From positions 1 to 64,000 of the forward strand of contig NZ_JACRSX010000014.1 of NCBI RefSeq assembly GCF_014384985.1: a stretch of DNA of 64,000 bases, read 5' to 3'. A model generated the notes under the pieces. That model had not been told where the DNA came from, searched no databases, and saw only the letters and a program-made list of their open reading frames with translations. The position numbers and the translations under genes were made by a program. Numbering within the stretch: position 1 is the first letter of the stretch; the number at the start of each line of letters is the position of its first letter. This DNA is from Jutongia huaianensis. GTDB taxonomy: Bacteria; Bacillota; Clostridia; Lachnospirales; Lachnospiraceae. Below, in pieces: positions 56,957 through 64,000 of this stretch.

Positions 56957-57235
56957 ATGAGAATCGATGCATACAATCAGATCAGTCAGTTATATCAGGC
57001 AAGCAAGCCAAAGAAGATCACAAAGAAAAGTGAAGCCACTGTAAAAGAGCAGTATACCGTATCCAGCAAGGGTCAGGATTATCAGGCGGCGAAGAAAGCA
57101 CTTGCAGCAGCACCGGATATCCGCGAGGAAAAGGTTGCAGCACTGAAGGAGCAGATTGCATCCGGCAGTTATAATGTATCTGCACAGGAGATTGCGGATT
57201 CTGTTGTGAGCAAGTTTTTTGATTCAAGTATCTGA
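56957..57235 (+). CDS. flgM: Anti-sigma-28 factor FlgM
   Basis: FlgM holds sigma-28 inactive until the hook is finished. The 92-residue protein has a disordered, basic N-terminal half and the sigma-binding C-terminal helices (REEKVAALKEQIASGSYNVSAQEIADSVV). The start is ATG 56957 after AGGTGG; a GTG at 56945 is less likely. It is the first gene after the sigma-28 promoter. Confidence 0.94.
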   Translation: MRIDAYNQISQLYQASKPKKITKKSEATVKEQYTVSSKGQDYQAAKKALAAAPDIREEKVAALKEQIASGSYNVSAQEIADSVVSKFFDSSI

Positions 57236-57255
57236 TAAGGAAATGAGGTAGTCCA

Positions 57256-57771
57256 TTGGCCAGTTTGATGGAGGAGTTGATCACGGTCCTTAGCAGGGAG
57301 AAGGAGATTTATGAGAAGCTGATTCCTATCTCTGAGAGGAAGACCGTTGTGCTGATCCGGGAGGACCTTCAGGAACTTCAGAAGGTTACCGATGAGGAGC
57401 AGCAGCTTTTGGATGCTGCGTATGCGGCAGATAAGAAAAGAGAAAAGATCATTGAAAATATCGGAATCGTTTTAAATCGTGATCCGAAGGAGCTTGATCT
57501 TACCACATTGGCGAGACTTATGGCGAGACAGCCGGCGGAGAAAAAACAGCTCAGTGAGCTTCATGATTCGTTGAAGCTTGTGATGGACAGACTTGTCAAT
57601 GTAAATCAAAAAAATAAAGAATTGATTGAAAATTCCCTAGAAATGATTGAATTCAATATGAATTTTATTCAAAGTACACGGATGTCACCGGGGAGCAATA
57701 ATTACAATCGCAATGCATCCAGCAGCTACGGCGTTGATATGGGACCGGGAGCTTTTGATGCAAAACAGTGA
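57256..57771 (+). CDS. flgN: Flagellar chaperone FlgN
   Basis: FlgN keeps the hook-associated proteins FlgK and FlgL soluble until export. The 171-residue protein is almost all helical: a long N-terminal helix (LMEELITVLSREKEIYEKLI) and a long second part ending in a glycine/asparagine-rich tail. The start is TTG at 57256 after GAGGT; an ATG at 57268 is an alternative. It lies between flgM and the two flgK genes, as its role predicts. Confidence 0.88.
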   Translation: MASLMEELITVLSREKEIYEKLIPISERKTVVLIREDLQELQKVTDEEQQLLDAAYAADKKREKIIENIGIVLNRDPKELDLTTLARLMARQPAEKKQLSELHDSLKLVMDRLVNVNQKNKELIENSLEMIEFNMNFIQSTRMSPGSNNYNRNASSSYGVDMGPGAFDAKQ

Positions 57772-57815
57772 TTTGATTATTTTGAGCCAGTCGTGTGGCT
57801 GGCTTGGGTCAGTCT

Positions 57816-57882
57816 ATCGGCTGATTTTGCCGATCGTTCGGCACCCCTGAGGGCATTCGCTTTTTCAATTTATAGAAAAAGC
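57816..57882 (+). other. Hairpins in the flgN-flgK gap, upstream part
   Basis: ATCGGC (57816-57821) pairs with GCCGAT (57829-57834). GCTTTTTC (57859-57866) pairs with GAAAAAGC (57875-57882) around the loop AATTTATA. The second hairpin has the same loop and related arms as one at 57949-57974. Confidence 0.6.
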
Positions 57883-57910
57883 ACGTAACGCAGCAGGACA
57901 CCAACGAGAA

Positions 57911-57925
57911 TTGCAAAGCAATTCT
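57911..57925 (+). other. Small hairpin in the flgN-flgK gap
   Basis: AGAATTGC (57907-57914) and GCAATTCT (57918-57925) pair around AAA. It precedes the terminator in the same gap. Confidence 0.5.
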
Positions 57926-57929
57926 TGGA

Positions 57930-57974
57930 GGGTAAAACGCTGGTTTTACCCTTTTTCAATTTATAGGGAAAGGG
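57930..57974 (+). terminator. Terminator with a competing hairpin before flgK
   Basis: GGGTAAAAC (57930-57938) pairs with GTTTTACCC (57943-57951), followed by TTTTT: an intrinsic terminator inside the operon. The last CCC also starts a second stem, CCCTTTTTC (57949-57957) with GGGAAAGGG (57966-57974), so the two folds exclude each other. The arrangement could adjust expression of flgK and the genes beyond it. Confidence 0.6.
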
Positions 57975-58010
57975 ACAGATGACATATATAGAAAGGCATA
58001 GGTAGTTAGT

Positions 58011-59927
58011 ATGGGAAGCTTATTTACAAGTTTTAATTCCGGTGTATCAGGACTTCATGCAGCACAGTCCGGATTAAATACCACCTCCCACAACCTTGCA
58101 AATGTAAAGACGAAGGGATATACCAGACAGCAGAATATTCAGGTGGATTCCTATTATCAGAATGTAAAGGTAGCGATAGACGGTTCGCTGATCCAGACAG
58201 GTATGGGTACGAAAGTGTCTGCAGTACGGCAGATCAGAGATATGTTTCTGGACAAGGAGTTTCGTCTGGAGACGGGACGCCAGGCATTTTATGAGAAATT
58301 GTCTGAGACTGCAGGGGAGATAGAGGATATCTTTGGCGAGACAGAAGGCATGGAGTTTCGTGACAATCTGCAGGCGTTGTGGAATGTCATGCAGGAGATG
58401 GCAAATAACCCGGAGGATATTACCAAAAGACAGCTTTTTATCTCTACGGCAGAATCCTTTCTGGAGACCTCCCAAAATGTATATAATCAGATCAATACTT
58501 ATCAGGTCAGTCTGAATACGGAAATCAGTGATCAGGTAGATAAGATCAATGAAATAGGTGAGAAGATCGCATTTTACAATCAGCAGATCGTCAAGATTGA
58601 GGCAGCCGGTGTGGAGAATGCCAATGATTACCGGGATGCAAGAAATCAGCTTCTGGATGAATTAAGCACTTATGTGAATTTCACCTTCCAGGAGGACGAA
58701 AAGGGTGGTATGCAGGTGTATATTGAGCAGGCCCTTTTTGTGGATGGCGGATTAAATTACCATTTGGGATGCGAGACTATGCCGGGGACAGGGTTTTACA
58801 AGGTCCGGTGGCTCGATAACGGTTATGGTGATGCTTTCGATACTTCGGAGGCATATTCCAACGAGAAGAAGACGGATGTGGGTTCTTTGCGGGGCGTTTT
58901 GACAGCGAGAGGGTTGAAGATCGCTGATTATTCCGATATGCCGAAGCAGCCGGTGAAGGATGATTACATTGATGATGCCGGTGTATTTGATGAAACCGCC
59001 TACAAGGTGGCTATGAATGATTATAATGCGCAGGTAAAGCGTTACAATAATACGACAGGTAATTCGATCATTACCCAGATTCAGGCACAGTTTGACCAGC
59101 TGGTTCATAATGTGGTGAAGCAGATCAATGATGCGTTTGCTCCGAATCTGGAGGTGTCCGGAGATAAGGTGGATCTGGATGGTGCAACCACCGGAACGAC
59201 AGAAAAGGGAGATGCCTTTGATCTGACAAAGCTTACCGGTGGCACCTATAAGATCCTGGATGTACGAAACTGTCCGGTAGGTACCGATGACAATGCAACC
59301 ATTGGTACCGAGGTATTTTCCAGAGGTCAGGTGGACCGTTATCAGAAGATCACTCTGGACAGCCAGATCTATACCACAGATGCCGAAGGCAATCAGATCG
59401 GTCTGGCACAGAAAACCGTCGATGCCGATGGCAATGAGACATACACTCTTTACTTATATAACGAGGAAAATGAGAATGATATTGACTGGATGTACACCTT
59501 AAACAGTCTGGTGATCAATAAGGACCTGATCGCAGATTATTCTCTGTTGGAAGTGAAGGCCAATCCGGAGCAGGGACTGGAAGGAGCATATGCCTTTGGC
59601 GGCAATTTGTTTCAGGATCTTTTGAATTCCTGGGATAAGGAACTGGGAGTGCTTGATCCGAATTCGCTGGCAGCATATGATTTCGATGATTATTATACCA
59701 ATATGATCGGAGGTCTTGGTGTTCGTGGAAACGGCTGGAACAGTATGGTGGATTACCAGAAGTCACAGGTGGAAAGCATCGAGGATAAACGGCAGCAGGT
59801 CAACGGAGTATCATCCGATGAAGAACTGGTCAATATGATGCTGTATCAACATGCATATAACGCAGCATCCAGATATATCAATACCATTGATAGTATGCTG
59901 CAGTATCTGATTGAGAGACTGGGATAG
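58011..59927 (+). CDS. flgK: Flagellar hook-associated protein 1 (FlgK), first copy
   Basis: FlgK joins the hook to the filament. The 638-residue protein has the N-terminal signature GVSGLHAAQSGLNTTSHNLANVKTKGYTRQ and the C-terminal rod helix DEELVNMMLYQHAYNAASRYINTIDSMLQYLI, both needed for axial assembly. The middle (about 250-560) is variable. The ribosome site before ATG 58011 is weak (AAGG at a long distance). A second flgK gene follows 10 bp later, so two different FlgK proteins are made. Confidence 0.93.
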   Translation: MGSLFTSFNSGVSGLHAAQSGLNTTSHNLANVKTKGYTRQQNIQVDSYYQNVKVAIDGSLIQTGMGTKVSAVRQIRDMFLDKEFRLETGRQAFYEKLSETAGEIEDIFGETEGMEFRDNLQALWNVMQEMANNPEDITKRQLFISTAESFLETSQNVYNQINTYQVSLNTEISDQVDKINEIGEKIAFYNQQIVKIEAAGVENANDYRDARNQLLDELSTYVNFTFQEDEKGGMQVYIEQALFVDGGLNYHLGCETMPGTGFYKVRWLDNGYGDAFDTSEAYSNEKKTDVGSLRGVLTARGLKIADYSDMPKQPVKDDYIDDAGVFDETAYKVAMNDYNAQVKRYNNTTGNSIITQIQAQFDQLVHNVVKQINDAFAPNLEVSGDKVDLDGATTGTTEKGDAFDLTKLTGGTYKILDVRNCPVGTDDNATIGTEVFSRGQVDRYQKITLDSQIYTTDAEGNQIGLAQKTVDADGNETYTLYLYNEENENDIDWMYTLNSLVINKDLIADYSLLEVKANPEQGLEGAYAFGGNLFQDLLNSWDKELGVLDPNSLAAYDFDDYYTNMIGGLGVRGNGWNSMVDYQKSQVESIEDKRQQVNGVSSDEELVNMMLYQHAYNAASRYINTIDSMLQYLIERLG

Positions 59928-59937
59928 GAGGAAGCAT

Positions 59938-61884
59938 ATGCCATCTACATTTTTTGGACTGAATATTGCTACATCAGGCATGAATACATATAATGCCGGG
60001 TTAAATACCACGGCACACAATATTTCAAACCGTAACACCAAGGGATATACCAGACAGACAGTGGAGCAGCAGGCAAAGAATCCATTAAGCCTCGGAACCT
60101 CTTACGGCATGCTGGGAACCGGTGTTACTGCAACAGATATTGTGAGCAGCAGAGATGTTTATTATGATTATAAGTATCGCAAAAGCAATTCTGTTTACAG
60201 CAAATATGATACATTAAATCATTATCTGGAAAATATACAGAATTATCTTTACTCTAAGGACTCTGAGTCCGGTGGCATTACCAATGCATTGGATGAGTTC
60301 TTTAAGACAATTTCGCAACAGACGACGGACGCTTCAGATACGACCATGCGCCGTCAGGTATCCGGAGCGGCAGATACCTTGATGAGCTTTGTGCGGGAGA
60401 CGGCCAACAATCTCCAGACAGCACAGAAGGAGATCAATACACAGATTAAAAGTAATATTGACAAGATTAATACCTATGCTAAGCAGATTGCAGCGTTGAA
60501 CAAGCAGATCAATACGCTGGAGGTCAACGGCGGCACAGCAAATGATCTTCGCGACCAGAGAGCAAAGGCGGTGGATGAGCTTTCCGCATTGGTGGATGTG
60601 GAAGTGGTTACGGATTCTCCAAAGGATGGCAATGGCGTAGAGGAGTTCCTGGTATTTATCGGAGACGGTGTTCTGGTGGATACCTATATGACCAATCAGT
60701 TAAAGATCGAGGCGAGTACCACAAAAGCAAATCAGACTGACAATGAGGGACTTTACAATATTAAATGGAGCAATGGCCAGGACTTTAATATCCGCAGCGG
60801 TATTCTGGGAGGCGAGCTTCAGGCATTGCTTGAACTGCGGGATGGTAATAATGCAGAGAATTTTGCAGCGACACTGACCGGATATGATGCAGGAGGAAAT
60901 GGAACGGCAGGAACCATCAAGCTGAAGGCGTCTCAGGGAGATTCCACCTGCAGCGCAAATGCATGGGATCTGTCCAAGTTAAATATTCCGGAGAGTGATG
61001 GAAAGCTTCGCATCTATAATTACGAGTTTCGGTATGATTCCTTCGAGGTGTCAGTATGTGCCGATGGAAGCTATGAATATACGTTTACTTTAAAGGATTC
61101 CATCAAGAATGGAGAGCAGAAGCATCTCGATGTAGCAATGGCAAAGGGAGAGACAACCTCTACTGTAGGGGACAGTGTGGATTTCCGCGGAATTCCATAT
61201 TATATGTCTCAGTTAAATGAGTTTGTCCGTACATTTTCCGCAAACTTCAATCAGGTTCAGAATGCCGGTTATGATCTCTATCAGGAGAAGGGCTGCGATC
61301 TCTTCGTTGCGGCACCGCTGGCAAATGGCGGACAGTTTGATATGACAGAGTTTTTATATAATAAGACGGATGGATGCTATTATCTTAACGGTGTGGCACA
61401 GAAGGGGCTGAGTGGCGCCGATGTGGTTTATACTTTCTCTTCCAAGGCAGAGAAAGGCAAATCCTTATCTTATTACAATATGACAGCATTAAGTGTCCAG
61501 GTGTCAGATGAGATATTAAATGATGGCAAAAAGCTGGCGTTTTCTACAGAGGCCAATGCCGGTGTAGCTTCCCGTGGGAATCTTACCAAGATGTCTGCCT
61601 TACGTGAGGACAACAGTATGTTTAAACAGGGAATCCCGTCCAATTTCCTGGCAGTTATGACAGCTACTGTGGGTGTGGATGGAGCTAAGATCGATGATTG
61701 TGCTGCCAATTCCAAGAATATTCTGGATGCTGTTGAGAACCGCCGGCTTTCTAAGTCCGGTGTGGATGAGGATGAAGAAGGAAAGAACATGATCGAATAT
61801 CAGAACTTACTCAAATACCAGTATCAGGTGATATCGATCATGAATGAAGTCTTAGACAAACTGATCAACGGCACCGGTGTATAA
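59938..61884 (+). CDS. flgK: Flagellar hook-associated protein 1 (FlgK), second copy
   Basis: A 648-residue paralogue of the preceding protein. The N-terminus is typical (LNIATSGMNTYNAGLNTTAHNISNRNTKGYTRQT). The C-terminal helix (MIEYQNLLKYQYQVISIMNEVLDKLI) is less standard than in the first copy, lacking the QHAYNAA type run. The middle regions of the two proteins differ strongly. The start is ATG 59938, six bases after GGAGG; the frame is open further upstream. Whether both copies sit in one junction or work at different times is unknown. Confidence 0.9.
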   Translation: MPSTFFGLNIATSGMNTYNAGLNTTAHNISNRNTKGYTRQTVEQQAKNPLSLGTSYGMLGTGVTATDIVSSRDVYYDYKYRKSNSVYSKYDTLNHYLENIQNYLYSKDSESGGITNALDEFFKTISQQTTDASDTTMRRQVSGAADTLMSFVRETANNLQTAQKEINTQIKSNIDKINTYAKQIAALNKQINTLEVNGGTANDLRDQRAKAVDELSALVDVEVVTDSPKDGNGVEEFLVFIGDGVLVDTYMTNQLKIEASTTKANQTDNEGLYNIKWSNGQDFNIRSGILGGELQALLELRDGNNAENFAATLTGYDAGGNGTAGTIKLKASQGDSTCSANAWDLSKLNIPESDGKLRIYNYEFRYDSFEVSVCADGSYEYTFTLKDSIKNGEQKHLDVAMAKGETTSTVGDSVDFRGIPYYMSQLNEFVRTFSANFNQVQNAGYDLYQEKGCDLFVAAPLANGGQFDMTEFLYNKTDGCYYLNGVAQKGLSGADVVYTFSSKAEKGKSLSYYNMTALSVQVSDEILNDGKKLAFSTEANAGVASRGNLTKMSALREDNSMFKQGIPSNFLAVMTATVGVDGAKIDDCAANSKNILDAVENRRLSKSGVDEDEEGKNMIEYQNLLKYQYQVISIMNEVLDKLINGTGV

Positions 61885-61907
61885 GACCAGAAAGAGAGTG
61901 TGAAATC

Positions 61908-63440
61908 ATGAGAGTAACCAATTCGATGATATCCAATAGTGCGCAGTCACATATTGGTAATGCAAAAAGCAGTCTGCTCAAATATGAGGAGCAGTTTACA
62001 TCAGAGAAGAAGATTCAGAGACCTTCCGATGATCCCACTGTGGCAGTACGCGCGCTGAAATATCGCAGCACGGTATCACAGATTACACAGTATGTGGAAA
62101 AGAACGTCAAGGATGCCATGTCATGGATGGACACCACGGAGTCTGCATTAAAAAATATCAACTCTGTGCTGGTGGATATGAAGGGGTATCTGAACCAGGG
62201 AGCTAATGATTATCTGGCACAGGATGAGAGAAATTCTGTCTTGTCTGTATTAAAGCAGTATGTATCTTCTATTTTTGAGGATGAGGCAAACTCTGATTAT
62301 TCCGGCAGATATGTTTTTACCGGTTATCGGACAGATACTTCTCTGCTGTTCAGTGAAGCTACCAAAAATCTCACTTATGACATTAAGGAAAATTTTAAAT
62401 ATACAGATATCGGTACGGTAAATGTGGTAACAGGAAATGTTACCTATCAGGACGGTAATAGTGCGCAGGATTATGCGGATCAGATGACGAAGATTCAGAA
62501 GCAGTCCTTCTATAAGATTCCGTTAGCATACAAGAACTGCTCTAAAGCATCCTATGGCTCCGTTAAAGGTGGTAACGATACACAGGAAAATTATGTTACG
62601 CTTACCAGCTCCTATAAGGATGCAGCCGGACAGAATGTAACCAAAACCTACAATACCATCACAAGAGCTTCCAGTGATGCGGATGCTTATGATGTAGGGG
62701 ACGATGAGGTAATTTATCTCTATGATACCGGTGAAGTGCTCGTGGGTAAGAATGTCTATGGAGAGCTTCAGGAAAATCAGGCAGAGTTTCAGGTGAACTA
62801 TTGTAAGTCTGAGTTTGATAAGAGCGATATCCGTCCGGAGATGTACTTTGAGTGTCAGAGCTACAATCAGGTATCCAAGAAGGAGATTACCTATTCTGAT
62901 CCGGCAGAACAGACCATCAAGTATGAGGTAAACTTCAGTCAGAATATGACCGTCAATACACAGGGGATGGATGCCATTGACACAGATATTTATCGTACAA
63001 TTGATTATCTTGCAAATGTCATCAACGATGTGGATGATGTGGAAAAGCGTATCTCCGATGCAGATAAAATGATCGCAAACTGCAAGGATCCGGCAGAAAA
63101 GAAGAATCTGGAGGCATATAAAGAATCTCTGGAAACAGAAAAGTCTCTTCGTGTGACGGTTATGACAGAGGCCTTTGGTAAAGGACTTAGTATGGTGGAT
63201 AAGGCACAGGAAAAGTTAAATGTAGCAGTGGCAGATCTTGGTACGAGATATTCCCGCGTCAAACTGACTTACGATAAGCTGTCAGATCAGAAGGTGGACG
63301 TGGAGGAACAGTTGTCTAATAACGAAGATGTAAATATTTCCGATGCCTATATCAATATGACACAGGCTGATAACCTGTATCAGTATGCATTAACGGCGAC
63401 ATCCAAGATACTGGGCAATACATTGCTGGATTATATTTAA
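61908..63440 (+). CDS. flgL: Flagellar hook-associated protein 3 (FlgL)
   Basis: FlgL forms the second junction layer between hook and filament. The 510-residue protein has a flagellin-type N-terminus (MRVTNSMISNSAQSHIGNAK, QRPSDDPTVAVRALKYR) and C-terminus (DVNISDAYINMTQADNLYQYALTATSKIL). It is well above the roughly 300 residues of enteric FlgL; the extra length is a variable middle domain of about 200 residues. It follows the second flgK and precedes fliW. Confidence 0.93.
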   Translation: MRVTNSMISNSAQSHIGNAKSSLLKYEEQFTSEKKIQRPSDDPTVAVRALKYRSTVSQITQYVEKNVKDAMSWMDTTESALKNINSVLVDMKGYLNQGANDYLAQDERNSVLSVLKQYVSSIFEDEANSDYSGRYVFTGYRTDTSLLFSEATKNLTYDIKENFKYTDIGTVNVVTGNVTYQDGNSAQDYADQMTKIQKQSFYKIPLAYKNCSKASYGSVKGGNDTQENYVTLTSSYKDAAGQNVTKTYNTITRASSDADAYDVGDDEVIYLYDTGEVLVGKNVYGELQENQAEFQVNYCKSEFDKSDIRPEMYFECQSYNQVSKKEITYSDPAEQTIKYEVNFSQNMTVNTQGMDAIDTDIYRTIDYLANVINDVDDVEKRISDADKMIANCKDPAEKKNLEAYKESLETEKSLRVTVMTEAFGKGLSMVDKAQEKLNVAVADLGTRYSRVKLTYDKLSDQKVDVEEQLSNNEDVNISDAYINMTQADNLYQYALTATSKILGNTLLDYI

Positions 63441-63488
63441 TGTGATAAAGGTATTTGCAATTATTTTGCTTAGAAATGAGGGAAAGCT

Positions 63489-63935
63489 ATGAAGATTAAG
63501 ACAAGATACTTTGGGGAGATTGACCTGGACGACAGCAAGATCGTTCATTTTGAAAACGGTCTGTTTGGTTTTGAGGAATATAAAGATTATACGATCCTGT
63601 ATGATTCCGAAGGAGAGGAAGAGCCGTTTTTCTCCTGGCTGCAGTGTACCACAGAGCAGAGTCTGGCATTTCCAGTGGTAAATCCGCAGAAGGTGCGGGA
63701 GGACTATGATCCTGTAGTTGAGGATGAGCTGCTGCGAAGCCTGGGTGAGTTTGGCGAGGATGATCTGGTGGTTCTTGTGCTGGCTACGATCCCGAAGGAA
63801 GTAGAGAAAACTTCGGTGAATCTGAAAGCACCGCTGATCATCAATGCAGGCACCCGGAAGGGAGTGCAGCTTGTGGCAGATAATCAGGATTATGAGATCA
63901 AACACTTCATCATGAAAACGGATAAGGAGGTGTAA
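63489..63935 (+). CDS. fliW: Flagellar assembly factor FliW
   Basis: FliW binds CsrA and flagellin in turn, so that flagellin translation matches its export. The 148-residue protein has the family start IKTRYFGEIDLDDSKIVHFENGLFGFEEYKDY, the FSWLQ stretch and NLKAPLIINAGTRKGVQLV. GAGGG precedes the ATG. csrA follows two bases after the stop, so the antagonist pair is co-expressed. Confidence 0.96.
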   Translation: MKIKTRYFGEIDLDDSKIVHFENGLFGFEEYKDYTILYDSEGEEEPFFSWLQCTTEQSLAFPVVNPQKVREDYDPVVEDELLRSLGEFGEDDLVVLVLATIPKEVEKTSVNLKAPLIINAGTRKGVQLVADNQDYEIKHFIMKTDKEV

Positions 63936-63937
63936 AT

Positions 63938-64000
63938 ATGCTGGCATTAGCGAGAAAAGTCAACGAGTCCATTATGCTGGGCAATGACATTGAGATCACC
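63938..64000 (+). CDS. csrA: Carbon storage regulator CsrA, partial
   Basis: The first 21 codons are in the window: MLALARKVNESIMLGNDIEI followed by T, a clear CsrA start (consensus MLVLTRKxGESIxIG). CsrA binds GGA sites in mRNA leaders, such as that of flagellin, and blocks translation; FliW upstream is its protein antagonist. GGAGG precedes the ATG. The rest of the gene lies beyond the window. Confidence 0.93.
   Translation, partial: MLALARKVNESIMLGNDIEIT

Noticed and set aside
57816..57834. A second sigma-28 promoter (GCCGAT) before the first flgK
   Set aside because: The -10 part matches, but no TAAA lies 15 bp upstream, and GCCGAT is part of a perfect hairpin.

Overview
The window looks like a chromosomal segment of a motile, fermentative Firmicute of the family Lachnospiraceae (Roseburia/Agathobacter/Butyrivibrio-like). 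This rests on gene content and order: tmcAL-pta-ackA-rpmF, an eight-gene F1Fo ATP synthase operon, a clostridial dcw cluster with two class B PBPs and no ftsA, a four-subunit pyruvate:ferredoxin oxidoreductase, a flagellar flgM-flgN-flgK-flgK-flgL-fliW-csrA run, and strong GGAGG ribosome binding sites with some GTG and TTG starts. Genus-level assignment is inference.

Region 1 (1-4920) is AT-rich and accessory. It holds an Agr-type quorum-sensing locus: the end of a LytTR response regulator, an AgrC-like kinase, an unlisted 50-residue AgrD pro-peptide and an AgrB peptidase. The agrB frame is broken at a run of nine Gs, exactly before the catalytic His-Cys pair. A 237-bp near-perfect inverted-repeat element sits between agrC and agrD. 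A complete IS3-like insertion sequence with an A7 frameshift site follows, then a small Xre regulator.

Region 2 (5119-12790) is core metabolism: hisH-hisF, ung, a DAHP synthase with a structured leader, tmcAL divergent from pta, ackA and rpmF. Region 3 (12882-19413) is atpBEFHAGDC, closed by a strong bidirectional terminator shared with a convergent LysR gene. Region 4 (19391-25316) has a LysR regulator, an RNase H-like exonuclease, cardiolipin synthase, a zinc-ribbon/HTH protein and ruvAB.

Region 5 (25365-37480) is the division and cell wall cluster: mraZ with its own promoter and 10-bp-spaced MraZ boxes, rsmH, ftsL, two PBPs, mraY, murD, ftsW, ftsQ, and ftsZ from its own promoter. Region 6 (37566-46545) has a CPBP protease, two c-di-GMP enzymes (a LacI-like-sensor GGDEF protein and a PAS-GGDEF-EAL protein), a GH13 glycosidase fused to a VOC domain, a dCMP deaminase, a GH27 alpha-galactosidase and a YqeY protein. 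Region 7 (46726-50966) is porCDAB plus a LysR gene. Region 8 (50981-56893) is parE-parC on the minus strand, divergent from lysA.

Region 9 (56884-64000) is a late flagellar operon starting at a textbook sigma-28 promoter embedded in the lysA terminator. It encodes the anti-sigma factor FlgM, the chaperone FlgN, two different FlgK paralogues, FlgL, the CsrA antagonist FliW and the first 21 codons of csrA. The flgN-flgK gap is a row of hairpins including an intrinsic terminator with a competing fold. No tRNA, rRNA or CRISPR array was seen.
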